Positions 13,070 to 25,737 are shown, numbered from the stretch's first letter. The stretch is 64,000 nt of DNA from Isoetes taiwanensis (GCA_021234155.1 JAJEKV010000013.1:15291877-15355876); one strand, 5' to 3'. Made by a program: numbers and translations. The notes: generated by a model not told the origin, from the letters alone.

Positions 13070-13784
13070 GAGATGAACCAGTTTGCATGTGATTTCTTTT
13101 TTTTTTTTTTTTTTTGCACCTCTTTTTTCTTTTCTAACACCTTTCTTTCTTTCTTTGTTGCAGCGCGGAAGAAGAGTGATGCATCCCCGGCGCCCATTTT
13201 TTTTTCCATTCTTACGTGTTTTGGACACGCCCCCGCATTTTTTTTTCAGAATTGTGTGAAAAGCCTTCTGCAATCGCCTAAGCCTTCTTCGCATCCAGAC
13301 ATACAACCGCTTTTAATGAAATCAAACAGCTTTTCTTCATAAACTTTGTCTTCAAACAGTTTTCTTCAAACAGCTTTTTCTCAGACATAAAATTTTTTGA
13401 ATAAAATCAAACTCAGATTCTCCAATTATTTTGGCTCCAAGTCGCTTTCTAAAATTTTGTCTCTCGCAAATTTTGTCTCTAAAATTTTGTATCTCAGAAA
13501 CTTGTCTCAACAAAGTCTCGAACACTATAAATCAACCACATGAGAAATCTCTCGATGCATCACAAGAACTATAGGAAATTTTCCTATACCACCTAAAACA
13601 ATTCCCCAACCTTACAAGTCATTTTTAGCCTTGATAACTTTGCCTTTAAAATCATTTTTAAGTTAGCCTATATAAAATTTCTAAATTCTATTTTTTCAAT
13701 GCAATAAATGGAATAAAATGTCATGGAGAATTTATTGCATGAAATGCAATATTCTCCATATATACCATATACATGTCATGTCCA
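13070..13784. other. no supported gene
   Basis: T-rich stretches and short imperfect repeats such as AAATTTTGTCTCT (13440-13500). ORFs over the poly-T tract are artefacts. Confidence 0.45.
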
Positions 13785-13786
13785 AG

Positions 13787-13975
13787 GAAGACCAGACGCC
13801 AGCGTGTTAATTCAAGCAATCAATTATTCACGCTTAACTTATTTCTAATTATGCCTATATAAATCCATTTTACGCCTCAAAGTTCCTACATTTTCTTCCT
13901 TCCTTCATAATGACGGCCGTTTTTGGCTATGCTTCGCCGTTTGATCCGCCCCCCCCAATCTTGGTGAGCAGATTT
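13787..13975 (+). promoter_or_regulatory. promoter-like module, copy 2, with short first exon
   Basis: The elements of copy 1 recur here in the same order: CAGACGCCAGCG, ATTATTCACGCTTAA, CCTATATAAA and TTTACGCCTCAAAG. An ATG at about 13910 opens 17 codons (MTAVFGYASPFDPPPPI and onward), followed by a donor-like CTTG/GTGAGC. It may be the 5' end of the transcription unit whose relics fill 14.8-21 kb. That link is inference. Confidence 0.4.
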
Positions 13976-14599
13976 ATATTCAAAGAATGTTAGATGTTTG
14001 GTTTCGCAATTCCTAACTTACTAAAAGACTCCTCAGAGCTTTTAGTTCTCAGAAGCATCCGTGAAAAGCAGAGGACTAAGGTCTCAAGAATCGAAAAAAG
14101 CCTCTAATTAAAACCACAAGCATAGTCCTCCGCTCTTCTAATCCTTCCAGCCTTTCGTGACTCAAGGTTAGTTTTCATTTAGTTTTAAGTTGCATCTCAA
14201 TGGCGTTTTAATCCAAGAAGACAAGCTTTTGCATTTGCTCGAGGCGAGGGAAGCAGATGATGTTTATGAAACCGTAATAGTTTTTATAAACTTCATCCGC
14301 TTTTTTGTTTCGAAAATTCTTGAGTTTCTCTTCCTCAATTAATCATGCTATTGCATGCAAGTTTCTATTATGAATAAGTGTAGTAGAAAGCATTAGAAAA
14401 ATCTGAAAGATAATATTTGAAACACGCTTAAGCGTTTTTATGCTAACCTTAGCCTTCAATATGAATTGATACGCCAAGGCATTAGGGGAGAAAAATCAGA
14501 CAGATAGATAGTAATAGATAAAGGCCGTGCAATTATTTACACGCTTTAATAATTGCCCCGCCTTTTATCTATTTACTTATCTATCCGCATGCTTTTTTT

Positions 14600-14795
14600 T
14601 TTTTCCTCTCTCAATGAATGCACGCCGAAAGCGCAGTATAGTTTTTCCTATATAGCGCTTTACACGCCGAGCGCAAAACAATTGTATCCCTACTTTCAAC
14701 TTTTACGCTAAACACGCCGGCGCAGTTCTTAGTTTCTAAGTTTATAAATAAATAAATATAACACGCCAGCGCGAATACCGATACTCCGGCCACTT
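14600..14795. repeat. CACGCC..GCGC minisatellite, array 1
   Basis: At least four degenerate units spaced about 45 bp apart share an (A)CACGCC-x-(A)GCGC core, near 14618, 14661, 14708 and 14761, separated by AT-rich spacers. The core is close to self-complementary, so each unit could form a hairpin. Confidence 0.7.
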
Positions 14796-14819
14796 CCTAT
14801 TGATAGATGCCAAGTTACA

Positions 14820-17800
14820 TTAATCACCCTACAGGTGACGAAGATGCATTGGAATTACATTTGGGCCAGCAATCACACAGCCCCAGCCCCAGCTGCCCAA
14901 TCTCCAACCGGGTGAACCGCAGCCGAGCACCAACCCCGGCCGAGCACCGCCTTGCAACCCCGAGTACTTGGATCAAGTAATGATGATGGCAAAGCAGAGC
15001 GCAGGCAATGATAGATCTCGCTCGGGGCCCTTGCAATCGCATCTGAGGCTGGCCCTCTTATCTAATCACTTCGAGAATGCAAGACATGCATTGATCGAGA
15101 GTGAATCTCGCATCCGGCCACCGAGATTCAAAATGAGGAGCCGCTTTTAGTGGTTAGCCTCTATGCCCTGATGCCCCAACACGAACCACTACCACAAAGC
15201 AGATAATGATGCAATGGAGATGGCTCAACCAATGGAACCACTACCGCAGCGCCATATACGATGCATTGGAGGTTCAACCAATGGAGCAAAGGTGGAGCAG
15301 AGCAGGAGCAGAGGTGGAGGTGGAGCAAAGCAAAGTGGGTGGTGGAGCTAGAGCCCGGTGTTTTTGCCGGGTTTTACCGTAAGAATTCACTATGCCCCGC
15401 AATGGAAATGGGAGATCGATAGCCCAGCCTACTCAAGAGACCGGGCTTGAAACAAGAGGTCCGGATTTTGTCCGGTTTATCCAGCTTTATCCGCATTATA
15501 TACAATTGTAATCTTTTTCCAATGAATACAACAAATTTTGTCTACTTCTATATTTCTACAATGTAATACATGTTACATACCTTTTTAAGCGGTTTTTGGC
15601 CATGCAACAAATGTTCCAACACTTTCTCCAACCGTATCCCCACCGGGTGTCTCATGAGGTAAAGCTTCATCCATAGCGCAGCTAGCTTAATCATCAGAAC
15701 TCCTGACATACTTATCCCCGAAAGGAATTCCATGACAAGCATAACGGATGGATCGATGGAGTCGATCTTGCATAATCCTACTTTCCTTTTCTCGATTTGT
15801 AGTTAACATGAAACATTCATCTTCTATTAATCGCAGAAAATTGCTATTCGCACACCTACTATTGGAAATTAATGTTCAAGCTATTGAATGAGATGAGTAC
15901 CGTAATTCTCAGAGCCATTCTTGAGAAGCCGATTTGAGTCTCCTCAAGTTGATTTGAGAAGTCAAGGCGCTTATGGAAACTCCGGGCGGCCGGAAAAATT
16001 CAATTAGAAGAAAGATTAGGTTAACTACGCTTAGGCGGATAAATTTGGCGATACTTTTTGGATAGATTGGTTTTAAAAACTTAATGAAAGAAGTCTACGG
16101 ACGGGTCTTCGCCATTATTATTTGTATGTGTCAAGAATATTTCAAAACCGATTTTTGTGTTTTCTTGAAATTCAAATTTCTATTTCTCGCATGTAGAAAA
16201 AGCTATTTCTTCGAAATTTCTCGAAGGCCAGATCCGAAATTTAACCTTCCGACTCGCTACTAGGCTTACCCCGAGATGTCTTCTAAAACTAATCGAGGTC
16301 GAGGGCGACGGGCAGAGGGAAGCTGTGGAAGAGGAATCCCAAAACCCCAAGACTTCTCAAGCTTCAGAGGACGTTGATCGTAATACACGTAATACAATGT
16401 AACCCTATTCAAGGTATTTAATTTGCCACGTAATACACACCGTGGTGGAGAGTATTATGCTTGCATGAATTTGAGATATTTCCTTTTCACTTAATATGCT
16501 TTGCATGAGTTTGAGTTATTATGCTTTGCATGAATTTTAAGTATTAACATCGCTAATGCTCGATTGTCCGCTCAGAGAACATAATTTTGCTCGCTTTTAT
16601 ATATAGAATATAGCGGTGTTAGACAGCTTGGAGATAGCAATGTTCAATGAGGATAAATAGTGTGAAATATGGATTCATGAAGGGTATGTAGCTTAAAATG
16701 TGGATGCAAAATAATTTAGTTTCAAATTCACGATAGCATGGTCAATAATAGAGCTACCAACACGCCAAGCCGCGATTTGTACTAATTTAGGTTTAAATGC
16801 ACGCCAAGCCGATCTCTTTGTTCCTCAAAAGTACTCTAAAAAGTGCTCATCTTCTTTTGCAAAGCTGCTCAAGAGGAAGAAAACCCCTAATAATTCGGTT
16901 CTAATCCCGCCAAGAAAGCAAGGGCGCATCACCCGCATGCGCACCATATGATCTCACCTTAGATGATGAAGGGCCGATTCTTATAGCAAACCACCGACCC
17001 CGCCCGCCTCAAGAGGAAATGGACGAGGGTGCCGAGTGGTACGCTGACCTTGCCAAGACAAATGGCAAGCTCGACTTAACTCTCTTCTCGAGGAAAAAGG
17101 AAGCGCATAAAGATGGCCAAACAAGGGATCCTAATCTCTTGTGAGGAAGAGGATGACACCAACCGCAAATTGCTCTTGGAGATTACACGTAAGCGTAAGA
17201 AAGATCCGCCGCACTTACTCACCGTAGAGCTATCGCGATACAAGGATACGCTCATGAAGACAGATGTGAACGGTGAGACATGTTTTAAGTATGGTTGGCC
17301 AACCAATGTAGCAAGCTTACGCCAATATCTATTTGCCAAGGGGTTACAAACCGTATGTAGAGGCATGTTCACTAAACCCACACCAAGTCACTATTTGCAA
17401 AGAAGCTAGGAATTAGCCGACTTTGAAAGCTTCTAAGAGGGTCCTAGATCTAGGGAAGGATGTTCAACCCGCAGCTTGTCGGAAGGCATGGAGGCTTCGC
17501 TTTTGAGAATGAACAGACAGAGTGGCGCAGCCTAGAGGCCATGAACAAGTCAATAAATACTCGACCATTATCCATTGGGTCTTAAGGAAACTTTTATGAT
17601 CCATGTGAAGTCCCTCATCCGCTCACCAAGCTCCATTTATGTTAGCGTAAGATATGATCCAAAGACATGCCATGGAGATTGTTCAGAGCATGATTAGTAA
17701 TCCAGTCAAATGCCTATGCCAAACGATGTGTTACCTTTGGATATGATCTCAACAAGCCCGGCCAGGTGGACTAACTTCCGTGAGTTAATGTTAAATGAAA

Positions 17801-18015
17801 ATATTAAATTGTCATCATCGACGGGCAAAGATTCGTTGAGGCACGTAAGGCCCCTCATCGCGCAAAAGTAACAAACAGCCAAAACGCCGCTCTACAATCA
17901 CTATGCGATAGGAGGTGTCGATCTTGATGCCAATACTTCACCCGCAGATTTGGTCGAGATTAGCGCAACTTTGAATGAAATGGGGAAGACATTTCTATAC
18001 AAAAGGTAACTAACC
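14820..18015 (+). pseudogene. decayed coding region of unknown family, part 1
   Basis: Codon-like text appears on the plus strand in short pieces with no single open frame. The clearest are about 14940-15150, 17113-17409 (98 codons, Lys/Arg-rich start, TGGAG/TTACAC-type text) and about 17900-18010 (frame reading GVDLDANTSPADLVEISATL). None matches a family I know. Two isolated CACGCCAAGCCG motifs occur near 16760 and 16800. The pieces probably derive from one long transcription unit that includes the downstream region. A large transposon or a captured host gene is possible. Confidence 0.35.
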
Positions 18016-18024
18016 GCATCTATT

Positions 18025-18345
18025 CCAATGCATTTTAATATTCACGCCAGCGTTTTTTCAAATCACTAATTCACGCCAAAGCGTTTTTCAAATCTACCCG
18101 GTTTCATAAATTGTATTCACGCCAGCGCAGCCAAAATCAAACCAATTCACGCCAGCGTGTTTTCAAATCAATCACACGCCAGCGCAGTTTTCAAGTCAAC
18201 CAATTGATTCAAAACACGCCCGGGCGCGAATTCATTGATTTGAAAACACGCCCGGCGCGAATTGATTTGATTTTAAAGCACACCCGGCGGGATTGCATTA
18301 GTAACTTTATTCATTTCACGCCAGCGCGATTTTTCTCTTGATCAA
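18025..18345. repeat. CACGCC..GCGC minisatellite, array 2
   Basis: About nine degenerate units of 27-36 bp follow the pattern TTCACGCCAGCG(C/T) + TTTTCAAATCA. Some units carry the variant ACACGCCCGGGCGCGAATT, in which the GC core is a palindrome. Units start near 18038, 18070, 18118, 18147, 18174, 18213, 18246, 18279 and 18317. Confidence 0.8.
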
Positions 18346-18399
18346 TTCTATTCAAATCGCTACCGGCTGTTTCTATTCTATGATATCGATTCAATGTCC

Positions 18400-20345
18400 G
18401 TATTTATTGCAGTCCATACGCTGAACAACCGCGCCACGCACAACAAGGGGGTGGAATATGGTTGCCCATTGCCCACCGCATGTATGGTCAAAGTCCGAGG
18501 CATTCAAGCCGCCGGAGCTGGACTCGCCGCAGCATAATTATACAGAGAAGAAGAAGACCGCAAGAAAATCAAAGAAAAAAAAGGTGGTGATGACATTGCG
18601 CATCCTTTTCAAAAGCTCATCCAAAGAGCAGTCGACCAACAGACTCAGATAAGATTGTGTTTTGTAAGGAGGCAAGATGGCTCAAGTGGAATGAATTCGG
18701 GACGCTTATGCACAAGGGAAGCCGCCGACACTATGGGTAGGGTGCCTCCCCGCTGATGTAAGCATATTTGACTTGAATGTGACAGATGAGAAAGACTCGT
18801 GGGCTAGACGACGCCGAGACCATTTGGGTTTTAGACCGCTTTAAAGAAGGAAGTCTTATACAAGAAGGGTGCTTTCACCAAGGATAGGATGTCCTTCGCT
18901 GAGTGCCGCAGCCATGTAAAGGATGTAATGCGATAATGAAGTCACCGTAGGAGCCGAAGTTACAAAGGCTATCGGGGATGTGGCATTATCCAAATTGGAT
19001 TGTCGGACAAATACAAGGTCAAGAATGATGACATCAAGAAGTTTGTATTCTCGTCAAAGGACTTCCTAAAGAATTGGAAGGCTAAAAATACAAAACATAA
19101 GGAGACTCTACCCCCTAAGGTAATCGGGCCGAAGTTGAGAAGAAAAGTGGCCCTTGTGAAGAAGATTACCGAGAAGACGACACCGGCCCAAGATTCACCC
19201 ATTGGGTACAAGGGTCTCTTGCCGTAATCAACTTCCGCCTTAAAAATATATCACTTTTGTGTTGGACAAAGGTGGGTGGGAGAGGAGATATGGGCATGAA
19301 CCGAAGGACTACAAAGCAGCCTTTTACCACCAGATAGGATTGACAACCGAGAGGTCCTTCACTATTGTCATCGCTTGTCCTTCGTGTGAGTCACATCCGC
19401 ATGCACTATCCGGCCGCCATGATCCGAGTGCCTCAAAGTTATTAGGGAGGGATGCCTAATATATGATGTTAAGGATAATGAGTCGCGAACAAAGATCTAA
19501 AGATGGCACATGTGATCTTCATTATGATAGCCATGCTATCGACGATCTAATATGATATTGCTAAGGCCAAGGGTGACAATAGCAAAGGCATGGGAATGTT
19601 TTCTTCTAGATGATCCGCACTTAAGAACTATATTCTTTCATACCTGATCGATGATCACGTAATCAGATGAGTCGAAGAGGATGAGGATCGACCCCTCCTA
19701 AGTGGGGAAATCAAGCACGAAGCTACAAACTAAGGAGAAGGGCCCCTTAAATAAAAATGGATTTCCCCCATCTATGGTCGCTTACTTCGCCGAGGCATTT
19801 GCTCCAATTGATACAACCCGCTTTGGAGCTTCATGTTGAGGTTATATTGCCCGAGAGGCTCTTATGGGTGCAAGAAGATGTCACCGCTTTGTGAGTGATG
19901 AGCAGGCCAAAGACTTTCTTGAACCATTCCTCATGCATGTGCTTGCCAAGTCTCCTAAAGGCCCTTATGGCAACCCTCGAAATCATCAAGAATCAAAAGT
20001 CTCGTGACTTGTCCAATTCGAAAGTGGACGCTTGCTTCCGTGAGGGACCTAGTAATCTTCAAACCGATAAGGAAAGCAAAGAATGAACAAATAGTCGCTA
20101 AACCGGGTTGCTCAAAGTACCGCGGATGGCGGCTAACTTAGGGAATATTTTTGCCCACATTGCGGGGTGATGCAAGCAACAACAGTAGTAGATTCACAAA
20201 GTTAACAATGAAGTAATTGACAGTGGAAACCGAAAATGAAGGCAACGGCGGCGGCTCTAGTGATTCACGTGTTTGCCAAATCAATAGTAAAATAATGTCG
20301 GGCCAGAAGGACGCAAATGAACTAATAGAAAATAACAATTCTAAC
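18400..20345 (+). pseudogene. decayed coding region of unknown family, part 2
   Basis: Further plus-strand coding relics on the far side of array 2. They include 19000-19227 (75 codons, Lys-rich), 19259-19459 (66 codons with CPSCES) and a frame near 19780-19985 containing FVSDEQAKDFLEPFLMHVLA. Frames change between pieces and stops are frequent. No domain is recognised. Taken with the NIF domain downstream, this may be one long decayed unit. Confidence 0.35.
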
Positions 20346-20625
20346 AAATGAAGAAGACGAAGATTAAGGGTGGCTTAAGGGGAGAATGACGCCGATGACG
20401 GCAAATAAACCAAGATGATAGGTATGGCCTTGCCCATCTAAATAGCCCACGCTGCGATTTAATTTGTATTACCTTTGAATTAAATCGCCAAAGCAAGCTT
20501 TTTTGATTATTTTTCGCTGTCAAACTAAATCACGCCGAGCCGATTTGGTTATGACTATTTCAAATCACGCTTTACGCCGCTTTGTATTGTTTGTGTTATC
20601 GTGATCTTGTCGACCGGATACATGT

Positions 20626-21160
20626 TTGATGTTTCAAACCATTGGCGCTTCTAAGAAGGTTGTGGTGTTCGACCTAAACGGAGTCCTTTGCAAGACTTTT
20701 CCGAAAAATAAAGTGGCTAGAGAACAGCTTCATCGTGACACCGAGAATCAAACACCAAGTGGATCTATCCGCCGGCCGCACTTGAAGGAGATGCTGCTAG
20801 ACGAGGCATTCAAAGTTATTTTGAGTTGGTATTTGGTCATCCATGGAACTAAGGAACATCAAGGATACTTTGGAGGCACCGGGGAAATGCGTAGACATTG
20901 GTTGACCCTTTGGGATCGTAACAAATGTGTGAAGTTCACTAATCCCAAGGATCCAACAGCAAGCCTATCTTCATCAAACACTTGAGTAACATGATGGACG
21001 AACTTGGTATCGAGAATAAGGATGATATAATCATAGTGGATGATGATGCTCTCAAATGCTTCTACAATCAAACGCAGTTCCTCAATCCACCATCTTACGA
21101 TCCAAAAAACTTTATGCATGATGATTTTCTCGGTGAAGTTTGTGTCTATTATGCATAATT
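20626..21160 (+). pseudogene. NIF/FCP1-type HAD phosphatase domain, frameshifted
   Basis: The first piece (20626-20985) contains VVVFDLNGVLC, the motif-I loop of NIF-type HAD phosphatases in the plant DxNG form, then RPHLKEML and LTLWDRNKC. A frame change near 20955-20970 leads into a second piece (to about 21160) with FIKHL, DDIIIVDDDALKCF (the DD motif) and NPPSYDP. This order matches the NIF domain. Intact members dephosphorylate proteins such as the RNA polymerase II C-terminal domain. The +1 break means this copy makes no full domain. It follows a CACGCC-type motif pair (20530-20580) and may belong to the same decayed unit as the relics upstream. Confidence 0.65.
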
Positions 21161-21239
21161 TGGCTATGGGGAAGACGGTGGGTGAAGTGTTAGATTCGCA
21201 CTTTAACCGATAGAACGGCCGACATGGAACCACACCTTG

Positions 21240-22310
21240 TTAAACACGTGGAAAAACATGGATTGATCCCTTTAATGTTTTATTGGAATATATGATATTT
21301 TTGTATGATATTTGTGCCATGTATCGATAATTTCGAAGTCCGAATTGCCTCGCAAATAATGCAATCTGTTGTTATCAAACCTAATATTATCATCTATCGA
21401 AAGCAAGCAATTTTGGTCTCATCTATGTTAGCAACTTGCTCTTCATTTCTCGCATATTTCAATTCGCGATATGAAAAGTCACACGAATCGCAACCTTATG
21501 TTATTTTGAAGTCCAAAAAAAAAAGGTTAAAAAACAAAAACCCCTAGAAGACAATAGCAAAAGTTAGCGTGATTTTGAGTTGACATAATCCCAATTTAAT
21601 TGATGATGAAAGCGTAATTACCGTAACATGATATTGAGTTAATATTCTCAAATTTACAGTTTATAACATATATATAGCCGAAAAATTGGATGATTCTACT
21701 GAGATAGAAATCCCAAATGCACAAAGTTTAGGGTATACACAAGGTGGTTATAGTAAATACTAGGATGTCGGGTCCCCATATTTAAAGTATAGAAACAATG
21801 CATAAAAGGGGATATATATCTACATATTAAAAGGCTGTTGTTAGATAGTTAGAAAAGGTTTAAAAAGGTTATGCATGTGGCAAATATGCACGACTGCATG
21901 CAAAAGATCATGCATGTTAATGCATGTAACAAGGTTAATTACAATTAAGATAATTTGCATTTGAACTTTAGAAATGGGTCTAAAAGACAAGTATACTGAC
22001 ACTCTACACTATTGAAACGACCATGGAACCTTTGTTGAATAAAAGATGAATCTGATTAAAGTGATGTTACTTTGTACCGTAGTTTGATGCATTGTCTTTT
22101 AGTTTGCTCAACTGATTGTACAAAATGATAAGGCTACTGAGGGATTGACCAAGGTAGCTTGAACTGCTAGTAGGGCTGTTGTGCTAGTTGTTTCCAGCTT
22201 TTTTTTAGAAATTTCATTTCATTGGTCTTACCAGTGATGCATCTTATCTATTGCTATGTAGGATTAATACTTATATTTTCTAAGTTTACTAATGGAATTA
22301 CCATAATGGT
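21240..22310. other. AT-rich DNA without supported gene
   Basis: Non-coding text with no repeat boundary recognised. Confidence 0.4.
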
Positions 22311-22315
22311 TTCAG

Positions 22316-22760
22316 GATAATGATGATGCTCAGGCTGACTATAATATGGAATTCCAGCCACCAACCTGGAACAGAGTACTGGGCCCATTAGGATATGGTA
22401 GCAGTAAAATAATATGTTCTAGCTATGCTGTGCAGACTCTATTATGTTGCATAAAAAATCCGGATGTGCATATACTTCTTCAGAGGGCCTTAAGGCTTTT
22501 CTCGACTCGCGAGTCGAGAAAGGGCCTCAGACCTACTTTCTTCAGAAATGGCCATTAGAACTGGTTGTCTTCTTATTTGTATTGTCTGTAGCATCACTTG
22601 CATTAACTTGATTTCGCCTTTCCCAGTACAGATCGCGAACAGAAAGGACATGATCGGGAGCCATGGAAAGACCCGCTCATTGACGAAAGAGGATGAGAAG
22701 AGGGTGGTGACATGCATTGGTCAGGCTAACGTGTTCAAACTCTTCAAGTTGCTCTCGTAG
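22316..22760 (+). other. possible exons of an unknown gene
   Basis: A TTTCAG acceptor-like site is followed by about 30 codons (DNDDAQADYNMEFQPPTWNR...). About 230 bp later a second acceptor-like CAG at about 22629 precedes about 43 codons (IANRKDMIGSHGKTRSLTKE...) ending in TAG near 22760, and an AATAAA-like signal lies near 22893. The pieces look protein-like, but no family is recognised and no start is visible, so this may be a relic. A perfect 22-bp palindrome lies between them. Confidence 0.3.
22499..22520. repeat. perfect palindrome of the CTTTCTCGACTCG motif
   Basis: TTCTCGACTCG is followed immediately by CGAGTCGAGAA, giving 22 bp of perfect inverted symmetry. The flanks GGCC..TT and AA..GGCC extend it imperfectly. 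Same family as the cluster near 7 kb. Confidence 0.85.
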
Positions 22761-23549
22761 CTTGGAACACCTCGGACCTTGCTCTGCATGATGTTCCCAG
22801 GTCTGTGTGCGAAGATGATGTAATATTTGTGCCAGCCCGACCATCATGGTATCTTCAACCATTGTAAAATACAATGTAATGAAATTATTTATGAATAAAA
22901 ATTCAGGACAGATCAGCACTTTGTTTACAGAGAGATAGCATTTTCGTTGGTTTTATTGTGTTCTTTATCTTCTCGACTCGCTAACTGAGAAAGTAGACCA
23001 CATAAAACATTTTTTTTTTTCACACAGAAAAACATGCATCTTCTAAAGCAATAATGCGGTTTTAAAAGTTTCCCTCGTCCTTTTCGTGTAAAATCATAGG
23101 GTTCCAAAAAAAAGTGGAAATGGAATGAGACCCACTTTAATGAAATGCGACTTACTTGCTCCTTTAATAAAGATTTGTGGAGGGGTTCTCAAAGGCAAGC
23201 AAGTCATTTTATGCTTTCTTGTTCTGTAGAATGCATCTATAAATGCATGATACTTAATTCTAAGAATTTTAAGCATATGAAAACATCTGGGATTATAGCA
23301 ATGACAATGTGCGGTCTGCAGTATGGAGGGCAATCCTCATTTACGTCTAGCAAACCTACACAATGCAGCATGTTTTAAAACAAGGTCAAAGTTTGGTGTG
23401 TATCCCCCCCACATTATGGCTGCAGCAATGTCCTCATTTTCATTGTTACCTATCACACTTTATCAAAGTTTTTTCTTTAGCCCCAATGCTTTCTTAACTC
23501 TTGTATCTTGTTTAGGTTATCTCGCCTATATAACTTGCTATCCCACCTT

Positions 23550-25005
23550 TTATAACTTGCATAGATGCTTGCCATAAGGACATGGGCAGCAGCATTTTCT
23601 GGATTCATTTGAAGTAGGCTCTAAACTATTATAACTTGCATAGATGCTTGCCATAAGGACATGGGCAGCAACATTTTCTGGATTCATTTGAATTAGGCTC
23701 TGGAAGCATCTTATTCCTACTTCCAATTCTCCATAAAACCTTGCAGGCACTAAGCAAAGCTCCCAACCCATCCCCAATGGAAAGCAAGTGCCAGTCTAAA
23801 GCAGTTCTTTTGCTTCATGCAAGTGTCAAGGAGACCTACCATGCATGTAGCATGATGATCCGATCCGATTTGGTGAAACACCATATTTTTCTTCCATCAT
23901 TTTAAACCAATTGTCCTTGAATATAAGACTACCGTGGCTGCATCCTGTCAAGAAGGCGTAAGAATGTAAGTAGCATCAGGCTGGCTTTTCACGTTCTCAA
24001 AACATTCTACCATCTTATCACTTCAAGACGCCATGCCATATCCTTTAGCATTGCATTCCATGCTACAACTTCTCGAACTTCCACTTGTCAAAGATTGGCC
24101 TTTTTTCTGACATTAAGCCACATTTAGCATACATATTGACCAAATTAGTTGCGACAAAAACATTGTTTTAAGTCCCTTCTCTTGTGTATTTCACGACCCT
24201 TCTCCATTGAGCCCGACTCGCCATGAACCTTCAGGATGCGAACATAGGTTCCCAGCATTGGGCAATAGATCTTCAATCTACATTTGTTTGGAATTTTTAG
24301 TGCCACTTCACTAAGTTCACGTTGGGTATATTCTGCAATAAATTCCATGACACACATCTCTAACTGGTACCTGGCACCATGTCAAAGACTTCAGTTGTCC
24401 TCCAGTTGGAGTAGATGTCAACCAAAATGTTGCCTACACAGAAAGATCTTTGTCAGACCTTTTTTGTGCAATTTCACCATCTATGGCACCTATACAACTG
24501 CACTTCAAGAAGGGAACAAGTGCCACATCATTTGAGAGATGTGCCTTCCATTTGCATTTTCTCAAATTAGAGCTTCAAGCGGAAGCCCTTCGCAACACAT
24601 CCTCCAATAATTGCATTCCATCAGACTCAATTGGCTAACTTATCCAAGATTCCAAAGCAACTCCAAGTACACCACATTTTTCATACATGTCAATTAGTGT
24701 ATAGCCAACAAGAATATATTTTCTACCACTCTAGTATCACTCTAGTATGTATATCATCTATAGCCCCAATTTTTACCACAAGCTTTCAAAGCACAAATAA
24801 GTGTCACAAGATTTGGTGCCAGACCATTGTAAACAACACGTAGGAACCATTTCGCCGCGTCCCAATAGCATTGTGCCATATGTGGCATGAAGCCCTGCCA
24901 ATACCATCGTGCCACATGGCATGGTTTGAAATCAAGAATGTCAATAAATTTTTGCTGAGCGACAGAGTTTCTGCGGCGGGCCGCTGTCGCAGTTTCTACA
25001 TGCAT
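23550..25005 (-). pseudogene. pentatricopeptide repeat (PPR) protein pseudogene
   Basis: Minus-strand text is dense in PPR motifs but split by stops and frame changes. From the 5' side it reads NGLAPNLVTLICALKACG (about 24770-24830), VGYTLIDMYEKCGVLG (about 24665-24710), NVFVATNLVNMYAKCGL (about 24110-24160) and, near the 3' end, an E-motif-like MNPENVAAHVLMASIYA (about 23580-23700). Intact P/PLS-class PPR proteins bind organellar RNA. At least six lesions make this copy non-functional. A 79-bp tandem duplication inside it repeats the E-motif codons. Confidence 0.75.
23551..23704. repeat. 79-bp tandem duplication within the PPR relic
   Basis: TATAACTTGCATAGATGCTT begins both copies, at 23551 and 23630. 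Only a few bases differ, so the duplication is younger than much of the gene's decay. Confidence 0.9.
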
Positions 25006-25442
25006 TCCAAGAACTTATCCACGATTTACCCAACATTCTGGCCTTTTTTACTGGGTTCTTCCACCAGTTTCGAATTTCCTTCCAGATTTGTCCATATCTG
25101 ATTTTGTTCTTCCTTGTGGTGCCGGATTTCGCAGTCTTGTGTGCTTCTTCATGTTGATTGCCTCTTATTATATTCCGATTTCGCACCTTAAACTGGTGTG
25201 GCGCTTTCAGTCCGATTCCACATTGGAGTGGATCTCCGGGGGATTGATTACTTGGGGGATTGATTACCTGGTTCGCCTGTCATCAATTTGAATCTGATCT
25301 GCGTTGGAGCTCTACATGTATTTATGCATGTACACGTATTTAAACTTGCCAATCTAATGGTTTATAACCCAAATGGTTCAGTTAAAAAAAAAAAACATAA
25401 GGTATGGGTTAGACATCATAAGGTATAAGAAGCATAACCATA

Positions 25443-25522
25443 AGGGAAAATTACCCAAATACCCTTAATTTTCTAACTATTTCCCAGATTGCCCTTCACA
25501 TTTCCTAAATTCAAAATGCCCT
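25443..25522 (+). repeat. MULE left terminal inverted repeat
   Basis: It matches the reverse complement of 27943-28025 along its length, with single differences near positions 32 and 59 and a 2-bp indel near the inner end. Confidence 0.9.
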
Positions 25523-25737
25523 ATTCTTCCCTTTGTGTGCTGTCTCACCTAATACCATCCCGCCAGGACCTCCTCCCTATCCCGATTTTCATCAAACCTC
25601 TCTATTCTTCCCTCAAATTTTCATCGACATTGCTTGGAGTTCATGCTCTCGATTCACTTTGCCAGCGTGATTGGGGATTCTACAGCAATATGCTTCTTAG
25701 TTCTCATGCATGCTAAGGTAAGGACAGTTTCAATTCA

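Noticed and set aside
13046..13342. ORFs across the poly-T region
   Set aside because: Composition is driven by homopolymer runs, with no start context or family.
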